Shown here: positions 23,542-31,586 of the stretch, piece by piece | Position numbering within the stretch: the stretch's first letter is position 1 | How the letters are laid out: every line of letters starts with the position of its first letter | From: Acidaminococcus sp050873445 | Lineage (GTDB): Bacteria > Bacillota > Negativicutes > Acidaminococcales > Acidaminococcaceae | Direction: 5' to 3' | Assembly (NCBI RefSeq): GCF_050873445.1 | Contig: NZ_JBNMIU010000017.1 | Span: 1 to 35,936, forward strand | Length of the DNA stretch: 35,936 nt | Notes under the pieces: model-generated | Seen by the model: the letters and a program-made list of their open reading frames with translations, nothing else | Told to the model about the DNA's origin: nothing | Databases searched by the model: none | Made by a program: the position numbers and the translations under genes

Positions 23542-23782
23542 AAATTTTCTGCTGAAGCTTTTCTACTACTTTCTCATAATTCCCGGGCCGGTGAGGGAAC
23601 AGACAATCACTGCAGTCCTTCACCCCATTTGCCAGGAGTTTGAACTTCCCTCCACATTCCGTTCCCAGTAAATACAGGGGACAGTAGCAGAACAGACAGT
23701 TGAAATGGTCCGGATCCGCACCCTTGTGACAGGGAAAGTATTCACATTCCCGGTGGGAAAAGCATTTATAATGGAAGCTCAT
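23519..23782 (-). CDS. Cysteine-rich small domain protein (PF04071 type)
   Basis: 87 residues with ten cysteines in paired groups: HYKCFSHRECEYFPCHKG, FNCLFCYCPLYLLGTECGGKF and VKDCSDCLFPH. This pattern, with the CLFCYCPLY core, is that of the cysteine-rich small domain family; it very likely binds metal. The function of the family is not established. The ATG overlaps the rsmA stop by 4 bases, so it is translated as part of the yabE-rnmV-rsmA unit, and its 3' end carries that unit's terminator. Confidence 0.85.
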   Translation of the reverse strand: MSFHYKCFSHRECEYFPCHKGADPDHFNCLFCYCPLYLLGTECGGKFKLLANGVKDCSDCLFPHRPGNYEKVVEKLQQKIFKPFDKK

Positions 23783-24639
23783 TTCTGGAAAGCTTCCCAG
23801 GCGCTGGCCAGCTGGCCGAATTCTTCCATGGAAAGGCTTTCTCCTCTCCGCTTGGGATCGATGCCCGCTTTCACCATCAGTTCCTTCACCTGATCTGCCG
23901 AAAGGCCCAGGCTCTTCAGACAGTTGCTCAGCATCTTCCGGCGCTGGGAAAAAGCCGCCCGCACCACCTGGAAAAAGGCTTTGGAGCTGGCACTCACCGG
24001 CGGCTGTTCCCGTTTTTCACAGACCACCACCATGGAATCCACCCTGGGGGCGGGCATGAAATCGTGAGCCGGTACCGGAATGGCCAGCTTGGGCTGGGAG
24101 TAATACTGGAGAGCCAGAGACAAAGGCCCGTAATCCTTTCCTCCCGGCGAAGCGATCATCCGCTCCGCCACTTCCTTCTGCACCATGACCACCAGCCGTT
24201 TCAGAGGCAGATCCTGTTCCAGCAGGGCAAAAATGATGGGCGTGGTAATGTAATAGGGCAAGTTGGCGGCCACTGTAAATGGCTGGTGTTCCGTCACTTC
24301 TGCCAGATCGATTTTCAGCACATCCCCGGGCACGATTTCCACATTGTCGTAGCCTTCCAGGGTCTTGGCCAGTACCGGCAGCAGGCTGCGGTCGATTTCC
24401 ACGCTCTTCACCCGGGCGCCGGTTTCCGCCAGGGCCTGTGTCAGCGTACCGATGCCCGGACCGATTTCCAGCACCAGGTCATCGGGTCCGATCTGGGCAT
24501 GCTCGGCAATGCCCCGTACCACTTTTTCGTTGATGAGGAAGTTCTGTCCGAACTTCTTCTTGGCTTTCAGCCCAAAGGTCTCTAAGATATACCGGGTCAC
24601 TTCCCGGCTGGCGATCACCGGATGCAGCACAGTGTCCAT
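23779..24639 (-). CDS. rsmA: 16S rRNA (A1518/A1519-N6,N6)-dimethyltransferase RsmA (KsgA)
   Basis: 286 residues. SAM-binding motif I EIGPGIGTLTQ (58-68), the KKKFGQNFLIN signature (about 28-37), the catalytic NLPYYIT (126-132) and the C-terminal helical domain with FSQRRKMLSNCLK. It dimethylates two adjacent adenines in helix 45 of 16S rRNA during late small-subunit assembly; loss gives kasugamycin resistance in other bacteria. It begins 10 bases after rnmV, the same pair order as in B. subtilis. Confidence 0.98.
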   Translation of the reverse strand: MDTVLHPVIASREVTRYILETFGLKAKKKFGQNFLINEKVVRGIAEHAQIGPDDLVLEIGPGIGTLTQALAETGARVKSVEIDRSLLPVLAKTLEGYDNVEIVPGDVLKIDLAEVTEHQPFTVAANLPYYITTPIIFALLEQDLPLKRLVVMVQKEVAERMIASPGGKDYGPLSLALQYYSQPKLAIPVPAHDFMPAPRVDSMVVVCEKREQPPVSASSKAFFQVVRAAFSQRRKMLSNCLKSLGLSADQVKELMVKAGIDPKRRGESLSMEEFGQLASAWEAFQK

Positions 24640-24649
24640 GGTCTTCCCC

Positions 24650-25195
24650 CTATTTCTCTTCCTTGTTCACTTGATCCAGGGCAGCCTGGAATTCTTCCCG
24701 GGTCACACCGTAATTGTTCAGCCGGTGGACCAGCTGTTTCACATTTCCATACCCGATGCCCAAAATGGCACCCAGCCGATCCCTTTTCGCGGCAGCCTCC
24801 GGCGAACCGGACAGACCGGAAACAAATAAGTCCCGAGAGGAAAATTCCTTTCGGGGCTCCATTTCCTGGAAACGCACCTTCGACAGGGCTTTGCGGATGG
24901 CCTCCGGCTGGGCCTGTTCAATCCCCACATCGTGGTGGGCCAGAGCCTCAGCCTTGGGCACGAAAGCCTGCCCGGCCTTGGGGAACCGCTCCGTAAGGAA
25001 ATTACGGATCCGCTCCCCGGCGCCGTCAGGATCAGTCATGATGATGATCCCGCGTTTCTTGTAGGCTGCTTCGATCAGAGCCAGCGTATAGGGAGCCAGG
25101 GTAAAGCCACCGGTTTCGATGGTATCCGCCTCCACGGCTTTCTTCACCGCCACGGTATCCATCTTTCCTTCTACGACCAGCACTTCTTTCAGCAC
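24650..25195 (-). CDS. rnmV: Ribonuclease M5
   Basis: 181 residues starting with GTG after CAGGAG. A Toprim domain fills the N-terminal half: the glutamate in VLVVEGKMDT (about residue 9) and the DxD-type motif in IIMTDPDGAGERIRNF (about 53-60). The C-terminal half (LGAILGIGYGNVKQLVHRLNNYGVTREEFQAALDQV) is the RNase M5 5S-binding domain. It matures 5S rRNA in low-GC Gram-positive lineages. The neighbours rsmA and yabE repeat the B. subtilis order. Confidence 0.97.
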   Translation of the reverse strand: MLKEVLVVEGKMDTVAVKKAVEADTIETGGFTLAPYTLALIEAAYKKRGIIIMTDPDGAGERIRNFLTERFPKAGQAFVPKAEALAHHDVGIEQAQPEAIRKALSKVRFQEMEPRKEFSSRDLFVSGLSGSPEAAAKRDRLGAILGIGYGNVKQLVHRLNNYGVTREEFQAALDQVNKEEK

Positions 25196-25210
25196 GATTT
25201 TCTCCTGTGA

Positions 25211-26194
25211 TTACAAAAAGTAAACGGTTACATCCCGTCGGCCCCAGTCCATGGCATCACCGTAGTCATCCATGTACAGGTCGATGGTATTGCCATTAAT
25301 GGCACCGCCGCAATCCGCCGCTACAGCAAATCCGTAACCGGGGATGTACATCCGGGTCCCGTAAGGGATCACATCCGGATCCACGGCCACAACGCCGTGA
25401 TAGGGTACCACACCCGTGGAGGTAAGTCCTGTACCGCTGCCTTCCGCCATGGTGTAAGCCGAAGCTTCAAACGCCTGGGCAGAACGGTAACGGACGAAAC
25501 CACGGGAAGTTTCGATCATATTCAGGTTATTCCCCGTACCTACTTCCACGATTTCAGAGACAGGCTCCGTGACGACCTCCGAATGGAGTTCCTGTCTTAC
25601 AGTCTCGCTGCCCACCTTGACTTCCCGGTAGATTACCTTTTCCACACCATTCTGGCCGGCAGAGATTACATTCTGTCTGCCACGGGGCAGATCGTCGTTG
25701 TTACGCATCTCCACCTGGTAAGGGATCTCACGGGTTTCCGTGGTCAGTTTGTCTTTGGGAGAGAGGATGCGGATGGTCATATCGGGGGTCACTTCCGTGT
25801 CCAGCCCAGGGTAGACCTGGTATCCTTTATAATCTACTCCCACTGCATTCAATACGTCTCGCACAGTTTTGCGCCCGATAGTATATTCGGTGGTCCTTCC
25901 GCCTTTCCATACTTTCACAGGCATGGCCCGCAGTACTTCAATGGTGGCACCGTCGCTGAACTTCTCGCTGCCGGCTACTTCGTAGCCATCCGCCTTCTGG
26001 AGTACAACACCGGCTTCTTCCAGAGCCCCCTGAACAGTCAGGGCTCGTGTCTTCAGGGTAATGGTCTGTCCGTCCACTTTAATGCTTACTTCCTTCGGCT
26101 GAGCCGCAAAGCCCACAAAGTTGACACTTGCAGCCAGCATCAGGCAGACAATAATCCACTTACAGGGACGCTTAAAAGGTTGTGATTTTCGCAA
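25211..26194 (-). CDS. yabE: YabE-like cell-wall protein with DUF348, G5 and 3D domains
   Basis: 327 residues from TTG at 26194, chosen because AAGGAGGC lies six bases upstream; an ATG at 26221 is open but lacks a site and overlaps the promoter. A basic start and hydrophobic stretch (about 7-27, IIVCLMLAASVNFVGFAAQ) form a signal peptide or anchor. Two DUF348 repeats (about 30-125), a G5 domain (about 130-215) and a C-terminal 3D domain (about 240-327) follow. The three aspartates of the 3D domain are present (VAVDPDVIP, VAADCGGAI, NTIDLYM); the usual Thr after the second is Cys here. The family is related to resuscitation-promoting factors and is thought to be a lytic transglycosylase. Confidence 0.93.
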   Translation of the reverse strand: MRKSQPFKRPCKWIIVCLMLAASVNFVGFAAQPKEVSIKVDGQTITLKTRALTVQGALEEAGVVLQKADGYEVAGSEKFSDGATIEVLRAMPVKVWKGGRTTEYTIGRKTVRDVLNAVGVDYKGYQVYPGLDTEVTPDMTIRILSPKDKLTTETREIPYQVEMRNNDDLPRGRQNVISAGQNGVEKVIYREVKVGSETVRQELHSEVVTEPVSEIVEVGTGNNLNMIETSRGFVRYRSAQAFEASAYTMAEGSGTGLTSTGVVPYHGVVAVDPDVIPYGTRMYIPGYGFAVAADCGGAINGNTIDLYMDDYGDAMDWGRRDVTVYFL

Positions 26195-26219
26195 AATTTC
26201 GCCTCCTTGAAATGCCTGC

Positions 26220-26249
26220 ATTGTAGCATAAGAAGGCGCTTTCTGTCAA
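26220..26249 (-). promoter_or_regulatory. yabE promoter
   Basis: On the minus strand, -35 TTGACA (26249-26244, perfect) and -10 TACAAT (26225-26220) lie 18 bases apart. The ribosome site of yabE starts only about 12 bases after the -10 box, so the leader is very short. Confidence 0.85.
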
Positions 26250-26254
26250 AATCA

Positions 26255-26275
26255 AATTAGTATGTGGTACTAATT
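26255..26275. promoter_or_regulatory. Perfect inverted repeat upstream of the yabE promoter
   Basis: AATTAGTA (26255-26262) and TACTAATT (26268-26275) around a 5-base centre, ending five bases before the -35 box. It is AT-rich and lacks a T-run, so it looks more like an operator than the terminator of tatD. Confidence 0.55.
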
Positions 26276-26329
26276 CTATACATTTATCTTGTGAAAATTT
26301 GTGACGTTTTTGTATAATATACAGCCGTT

Positions 26330-27115
26330 TTATCGGGTTTTCAGACGAAAAAATAAAGTTTCAGCATTTCTTGTTGAACTTTTCATGATCTTTTCCGGTG
26401 TGGTTCCCCGCAGCTGAGCTGCCCGCTCTGCCACGATGGCCGTGTAAAGAGGGTTATTCCGTCTGCCCCGGTAAGGCACCGGCGCCATATACGGGGAATC
26501 TGTCTCAAACAGGATCCGGTCCTCCGGTACTTTGGCCAGAATGGACCGCACTCCCCGGTCGTTCTTGAAAGTGCTGGTACCACCGAAACCCAGATACCAG
26601 CCCAGGGACAATACCTCTTCCGCCATGGCCCAATTGCCGGAAAAACAGTGGAGCACACCCTTGACCCCCTGCCCTGCTTCCCATATCACTTTCATGACGT
26701 CCTCGTGGGAGTCCCGGTCATGGATGATCACCGGCAAGCCCACTTTCCGGGCCAGTTCCAGCTGCCGGGCCAGGTATTCCTGCTGCAGGTCGTGGGGAGA
26801 ATTCTCATCATTATAATAGTCCAGGCCGATTTCCCCGATGGCCACTACCCGGGGATCAGCGCACATGGCTTCAATGTCTTTCAGTTCATCGAAGCTGCTG
26901 TGGCCCAGTTCTTCAGGATGGATTCCCACCGCTGCCCACACGAAAGGATACCGGTGAGCCAGGGCCAAGGCCTTTTTTGAGCTGAGAAGATCACAGCCGG
27001 GATCAATGATCCCGGCCATGTTCTCTCCGATTTTCCGGAGCAGTTCTTCCCTGTCAGCGTCGAATTCTTCCACGTCCAAATGGGCATGGGTATCGAACAA
27101 AGGAAGCTTATCCAT
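26330..27115 (-). CDS. tatD: TatD family metal-dependent nuclease
   Basis: 261 residues with the complete TatD metal site: DTHAHLD (about 8-14), the glutamate in GEIGLDYY (about 94), IHDRDSHED (about 130), HCFSG (about 155) and ETDSPY near residue 205. TatD proteins are 3'-5' exo- or endonucleases acting in DNA repair and quality control. It starts two bases after the metG stop, so both are likely on one transcript. B. subtilis yabD holds the same place. Confidence 0.96.
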   Translation of the reverse strand: MDKLPLFDTHAHLDVEEFDADREELLRKIGENMAGIIDPGCDLLSSKKALALAHRYPFVWAAVGIHPEELGHSSFDELKDIEAMCADPRVVAIGEIGLDYYNDENSPHDLQQEYLARQLELARKVGLPVIIHDRDSHEDVMKVIWEAGQGVKGVLHCFSGNWAMAEEVLSLGWYLGFGGTSTFKNDRGVRSILAKVPEDRILFETDSPYMAPVPYRGRRNNPLYTAIVAERAAQLRGTTPEKIMKSSTRNAETLFFRLKTR

Positions 27116-27117
27116 TT

Positions 27118-29064
27118 TTATTTCACCTTGCTGCCGGAAGCGATGCCCGGAACTTCTGCCAGCTTCAGGTTCCCCTTGCCGTCGGAAGCAGCCAGCAGCA
27201 TGCCGCGGGATTCCACGCCACGCAGTTTGGCCGGCTTCAGATTGGCGATAACAATCACATTCTTGCCCGCCAGTTCCTCTTCCTTATAATAGGGAGCGAT
27301 ACCGGATACGATGGTGCGGTTTTCGTCGCCCACTTTCACGTCCAGCTTCAGCAGCTTGTCGGCATTTTCCATTTTTTCAGCTTTCAGGATGGTGCCCACC
27401 CGCAGGTCCAGCTTGCCAAAATCATCGATGGTGCACTGATCAGGAGTCACCACACCAGCGGTTTTCGTATCAGCTTTCTTTTCGGCCTTTTTGGCTTTCG
27501 GTTCAGCTTTGGCAGCAGGCTGCTCCTCTTCTTCGATCCGCGGGAAAATGGGCTGGCCCTTCTGCACTTTGGTGCCATCAGGAAATTTGCCCCAGGCCAC
27601 TTCATTCAGATCGAACTGTTCAGGAACCGGCAGCCCCAGCTGTTCGAAGATCTTCGGTGCGGAGAACGGCATCATGGAAGAAATCAAAATGGCAATGTTC
27701 CGCACAGCATCAGCCAGGTTGTACATGACAGCTTCCAGCCGCTTGGCCTGGGCCGGATCCTTGGCCAGGATCCAGGGAGTGGTTTCGTCGATATATTTGT
27801 TGGCAGCGCCGATGTAAGCCCAGATGGCCTTGATTCCGTCATTCAGAGCATATTTGTCCATGGCAGCCCGATAGTTTTTCAGGGTTTCGGCAGCCAGACC
27901 ACGGAATTTCTCATCCACTTCGTTGCCTTCCACCACCGTCTTGTGGACGATGCCCCCATGATACTTGTCGATCATGGAAACAGTCCGGTACTGCAGGTTA
28001 CCCAGGTCGTTGGCCAGGTCGGCGTTGAACCGTTTGATCAACGCTTTGCGGGAGTAGTTGCCGTCGCTGCCCAGGTTGATTTCCCGCAGCAGGAAGTAAC
28101 GGACAGCATCAGCGCCAAACTCCTGGATGGGTTTCACCGGATCCACCACGTTGCCTTTGGACTTGGACATTTTGTCCCCGTCTACGACCAGCCAGCCGTG
28201 GCCGTACACTTCCTTGGGCAGGTCGAAGCCCATGGCCATCAGCATGGCCGGCCAGATGATAGTATGGAAACGGACGATTTCTTTGCCCACCAGGTGCAAA
28301 TCAGCGGGCCAGAACCGATTGAACTTGTCCATATCCTGACCGAAGCCGATGCCAGTGAAGTAGGCCAACAGGGCATCGAACCATACATATACCACGTGTT
28401 TGGTATCGAAAGGAACGGGAATACCCCAGTCAAAGCTGCTGCGGCTGATGCACAGGTCTTCCATGCCCTGTTTGATGAAGTTGATCATTTCGTTGCGGCG
28501 GGATACGGGCTGGATGAAATCCGGATGGGTTTCAATGTAATCCAGGATCCGGTCCGCATATTTGGAAATCCGGAAGAAATAGCTGGATTCCCTCATTTTT
28601 TCCACAGGACGGCCGCAGTCGGGGCATACGCCGCCGGCTTCCTCCACCTGGTGTTCGGTCCAGAAGGATTCGCAGGGTACGCAGTACAGGCCTTCGTAGT
28701 CTTTCTTGTAGATGTCTCCCTGGTCATAGACTTTCTGCAGCAGGGTCTGCACGGTTTTTTCGTGTTCCTTGCTGGAAGTGCGGACAAATCTGGTGTAGCT
28801 GACTCCCAGCATTTCCCACAGCTTCTTGAAGTCGGCCACGATCTTGTCGGTGTATTCAATGGGTTTCACCCCATTGGCTTCCGCTTTGCGCTGGATCTTC
28901 TGGCCGTGTTCGTCACTGCCGGTGATGAACTGGACATCAAAGCCGTTGGCCCGTTTGTACCGGGCAATGGTATCAGCGATGGTCGTGCAGTACGCATGGC
29001 CGATGTGCAGGTCGGCGCTGGGATAGTAAATAGGCGTCGTAATATAAAAAGCAGGTTTTGTCAT
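27118..29064 (-). CDS. metG: Methionyl-tRNA synthetase with C-terminal tRNA-binding domain
   Basis: 648 residues. Class I signatures HIGH (20-23) and KMSKS (298-302); four cysteines at 128, 131, 147 and 150 form the zinc knuckle. The anticodon helical bundle spans about 370-500. An Ala/Lys/Pro-rich linker (about 515-540) leads to an EMAP/Trbp111-type tRNA-binding domain (about 545-648, FGKLDLRVGTILKAEKMENADKLLKL), which also drives dimerisation. It charges initiator and elongator tRNA-Met. No T-box leader is present; the leader is short. Confidence 0.99.
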   Translation of the reverse strand: MTKPAFYITTPIYYPSADLHIGHAYCTTIADTIARYKRANGFDVQFITGSDEHGQKIQRKAEANGVKPIEYTDKIVADFKKLWEMLGVSYTRFVRTSSKEHEKTVQTLLQKVYDQGDIYKKDYEGLYCVPCESFWTEHQVEEAGGVCPDCGRPVEKMRESSYFFRISKYADRILDYIETHPDFIQPVSRRNEMINFIKQGMEDLCISRSSFDWGIPVPFDTKHVVYVWFDALLAYFTGIGFGQDMDKFNRFWPADLHLVGKEIVRFHTIIWPAMLMAMGFDLPKEVYGHGWLVVDGDKMSKSKGNVVDPVKPIQEFGADAVRYFLLREINLGSDGNYSRKALIKRFNADLANDLGNLQYRTVSMIDKYHGGIVHKTVVEGNEVDEKFRGLAAETLKNYRAAMDKYALNDGIKAIWAYIGAANKYIDETTPWILAKDPAQAKRLEAVMYNLADAVRNIAILISSMMPFSAPKIFEQLGLPVPEQFDLNEVAWGKFPDGTKVQKGQPIFPRIEEEEQPAAKAEPKAKKAEKKADTKTAGVVTPDQCTIDDFGKLDLRVGTILKAEKMENADKLLKLDVKVGDENRTIVSGIAPYYKEEELAGKNVIVIANLKPAKLRGVESRGMLLAASDGKGNLKLAEVPGIASGSKVK

Positions 29065-29105
29065 GATCGTTCCCCTTTTTCCATAGAAATGTTCACTAAT
29101 TTTAT

Positions 29106-29114
29106 ATCATATCA
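29106..29114 (-). promoter_or_regulatory. Possible extended -10 promoter of metG
   Basis: TG-N-TATGAT on the minus strand (29114-29106) lies 42 bases before the metG ATG, after the rsmI terminator. No clear -35 box is visible, which is tolerated by extended -10 promoters. Confidence 0.45.
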
Positions 29115-29131
29115 CAAAAACGGGGGAAAAT

Positions 29132-29170
29132 AAATGGAAAGAGACGGGGTGCAGCCGTCCCTTTCCATTT
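29132..29170 (-). terminator. Rho-independent terminator after rsmI
   Basis: A 16-bp stem with one mismatch (arms 29170-29155 and 29147-29132) and a 7-base loop, followed by a T-rich stretch on the minus strand. Its first bases overlap the rsmI stop codon. It closes the decarboxylase-to-rsmI unit. Confidence 0.85.
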
Positions 29171-30002
29171 ATGATTCTCTCACCAATCGATTGTACAGTT
29201 CTCTCTTTGGCACTTTATATTGTTTGGCCACCCGGGCCAGGGCTTCTTTTTTGTCCGTACCCTGGGCCATAAGATTCTTGACCACATCCAGAGGGTCTCC
29301 CTGAGGTTCTTCTTTTTCTGCCTTTCCCTGCTCCACCACCAGCACGAATTCACCCCGGATGGGCCCTTCCTGCAGATGCTGCCGACAGATGGAAATGCTG
29401 CCCCGAAAGAATTCTTCGTGGAGCTTGGTCAGTTCCCTCCCCATGGTCATCTTCCGGTCGCCCCACACCTCTTCCATATCCTGGAGCACGTCCAGAATCC
29501 GGTGAGGCGCTTCATATAAGACCATAGTAGCCGGAATGTTCTTCCATTCTTCCAGCTTTTCCTTCCGGTTTTTCCGGCTCTTGGGCAAAAAAGCCCCGAA
29601 AAAGAATGGGGTACTGGTCAGTCCTGACGCCACCAGAGCCGTCAAACAGGCATTGGCTCCGGGCACGGGCACTACTTTGATTCCCGCTGCAATAGCCTGC
29701 TGAGCAATCAGTTCCCCCGGATCCGAAATTCCCGGGAATCCGGCGTCCGTAACCAGGGCAATGTTTTTGCCTCTTTCCAGGGCTTCCAGCAGTACCGGTC
29801 CCTGCTTTTCCTTATTGTGTTCATGATAGCTGATCAGCTGCCCGTGGATACCGAAATGGGTCAGCAGCTGCCGGGTGTGCCGGGTATCCTCAGCGGCGAT
29901 CAGGTCCGCTTCCTGCAGCATCCGCACAGCCCGGGGCGTCATATCCTCCAGGTTGCCGATGGGTGTGGCACACAGGTACAGGGTCCCTTTTTCATTTTCC
30001 AT
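29169..30002 (-). CDS. rsmI: 16S rRNA (cytidine1402-2'-O)-methyltransferase RsmI
   Basis: 277 residues from ATG at 30002 (MENEKGTLYLCATPIGNLEDMT); a longer open frame to 30065 is antisense-free but lacks family similarity. Tetrapyrrole-methylase fold: LCATPIGNLED, AEDTRHTRQLLTHFGI, DAGFPGISDPGE, the PGANACLTALVASGL block and PHRILDVLQDM. It acts with RsmH to make m4Cm1402 in the ribosomal P site. A C-terminal helical region follows. It overlaps the upstream methyltransferase gene by 11 bases. Confidence 0.97.
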   Translation of the reverse strand: MENEKGTLYLCATPIGNLEDMTPRAVRMLQEADLIAAEDTRHTRQLLTHFGIHGQLISYHEHNKEKQGPVLLEALERGKNIALVTDAGFPGISDPGELIAQQAIAAGIKVVPVPGANACLTALVASGLTSTPFFFGAFLPKSRKNRKEKLEEWKNIPATMVLYEAPHRILDVLQDMEEVWGDRKMTMGRELTKLHEEFFRGSISICRQHLQEGPIRGEFVLVVEQGKAEKEEPQGDPLDVVKNLMAQGTDKKEALARVAKQYKVPKRELYNRLVRES

Positions 30003-30723
30003 GTTCTTCTGTCTCTTCCTTCCCGTAATAAACCAGTGTCTGCCGACTGTAGCTGCCGTCCTCATTGTACATGATGAGGGGCGGCAATACCTCCAGCCCT
30101 GGCCGCCCGCCTTTCACGAACTCTGCCAGAAAGATCCAGGCCGGCCGTTCCACATAGCTGTGGACCCACTGCAGCCGTTTCAGTTCCAGGTTGTACTGCA
30201 TTCCCAGCTTCACCGCGTCAGTGAACCGCTCTGGCAGCTGCACCAGAGCGAACCGCCCCTTTGTCTTCAACGCATAGGCCGCCGCCCGGAAAAAATCTTC
30301 CAGGGTCGTGCCCACCTCATGGCAGGCCGCCTGTCCCACCTGCCGCTTCCGTCCTCCGATACGGTATGGCGGATTGGCCGCCACCAGGTCCATGGTGTCA
30401 CAGGGCAGCTGCTTATAATCCCGAAGATCCAGTACCTTCGCCTCTACCCGGTTCTCCAGGCAGTTGTCCTGGATGCTCCGCCGAGCCAGTTCCACCACAT
30501 GGGCGTTGATGTCCACGCCCAGTACCTTCGCCGCACCCCGGTTGGCCAGAAGAAGGCTCACCGCACCAGTTCCACAGCCCAGTTCCAGCACCCTGGCCTT
30601 CTTCACCAGATGAGGAAAGGCCGCCAGGAACACTGCATCCGTGGTAAAGCAGAACTCCCCTGCATCCTGCCAAATCGTAGTCACACCGTCAGGCAGGCAG
30701 TCCTGCCGCCAGGTTTCACTCAT
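29992..30723 (-). CDS. trmN6: tRNA1(Val) (adenine37-N6)-methyltransferase-like protein
   Basis: 243 residues. Motif I VLELGCGTGAVSLLLANR (about 44-61), the acidic residue in VLGVDINAHVVEL and the N6-adenine catalytic motif ANPPY (about 115-119) define the YfiC/TrmN6 family (B. subtilis YabB). The expected product is m6A37 in one tRNA; the exact target in this host is inference. It overlaps ricT by 4 bases and rsmI by 11 bases. Confidence 0.9.
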   Translation of the reverse strand: MSETWRQDCLPDGVTTIWQDAGEFCFTTDAVFLAAFPHLVKKARVLELGCGTGAVSLLLANRGAAKVLGVDINAHVVELARRSIQDNCLENRVEAKVLDLRDYKQLPCDTMDLVAANPPYRIGGRKRQVGQAACHEVGTTLEDFFRAAAYALKTKGRFALVQLPERFTDAVKLGMQYNLELKRLQWVHSYVERPAWIFLAEFVKGGRPGLEVLPPLIMYNEDGSYSRQTLVYYGKEETEEHGK

Positions 30724-31565
30724 TTTTTCTCCGTCCTGGCAGATTCCACGATTTCATCCCATGCCACGGTCACCCGGTTGCCCGGTGAAACTTCCACGGT
30801 CACGGTCTGTTCCCGCCGGCTGATGCTCATGATCATGCCCTCACCGCTGGGAGTCACTACCTTCATGCCGGGGCGGGGCACAAAATGGTGTTCCTTCTTC
30901 TTTTCCCGCTTTTTGCAGCAGTTGCCGCAGTACATGTCGCTTTCATACTTCAGGCAGCACAGAAGCCGGCCGCAAATTCCGGAAATCTTGGTGGGATTCA
31001 GGGACAGATTCTGCTCCTTGGCCATCTTGATGGACACGGGTTCGAAATCTCCCAGGAAGGTAGCGCAGCACAGAGGCCGTCCGCAGCAGCCGATACCGCC
31101 CAGCATCTTGGCCTCATCCCGCACGCCGATCTGCCGCAGCTCGATCCGGGTACGGAACACAGCTGCCAGGTCCTTCACCAGTTCCCGGAAATCGATCCGT
31201 CCGTCGGCGGTGAAATAGAAAATGATCTTGCCCACATCGAAAGTGTATTCCACATTCACCAGGTGCATGGCAAGCTTCCGGGCCGCAATCTTCTTTTCGC
31301 AGATGACGAAGGCTTCCTTTTCCTTCCGGTGGTTCTCCGCCACCTTCCGGGCGTCAGCCTCGGTAGCTTTGCGGATGACGGTTTTCAGGGGAGAGACGAT
31401 TTTGCTGTCCTCCACATCCTGCTGAGGAATCACCACTTCCCCGTATTCAATGCCACGGGCGGTTTCCACGATCACATGGTCTCCTTTTTCCAGTTGGTAC
31501 TCACCTGGAGAGAAATAGTAGATTTTACCGGCTCTCTTGAACCGGATTCCAACGATGGTTTCCAT
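30720..31565 (-). CDS. ricT: PSP1 domain protein RicT (YaaT)
   Basis: 281 residues. The N-terminal part (IVGIRFKRAGKIYYFSPG) is followed by the PSP1 domain (about 50-190), with LVNVEYTFDVGKIIFYFTADGRIDFRELVKDL, GGIGCCGRPLCCATFL and GICGRLLCCLKYESDMYCGNCCKKR. The cysteine groups bind the iron-sulfur clusters shared with RicA/RicF in B. subtilis, where the complex aids RNase Y and development. The partner genes ricA and ricF are not in the window. AAGGAG precedes the ATG, 21 bases after holB. Confidence 0.95.
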   Translation of the reverse strand: METIVGIRFKRAGKIYYFSPGEYQLEKGDHVIVETARGIEYGEVVIPQQDVEDSKIVSPLKTVIRKATEADARKVAENHRKEKEAFVICEKKIAARKLAMHLVNVEYTFDVGKIIFYFTADGRIDFRELVKDLAAVFRTRIELRQIGVRDEAKMLGGIGCCGRPLCCATFLGDFEPVSIKMAKEQNLSLNPTKISGICGRLLCCLKYESDMYCGNCCKKREKKKEHHFVPRPGMKVVTPSGEGMIMSISRREQTVTVEVSPGNRVTVAWDEIVESARTEKK

Positions 31566-31586
31566 AGGTTTCTCCTTTATGTCAAA

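Noticed and set aside
27943..29133. A 396-residue plus-strand frame opposite metG
   Set aside because: It is a shadow of strongly biased metG codons, low-complexity in content and without family features.
29065..29168. T-box or SAM riboswitch before metG
   Set aside because: The space holds only the rsmI terminator, a possible promoter and a short leader; no T-box sequence or specifier stem fits.
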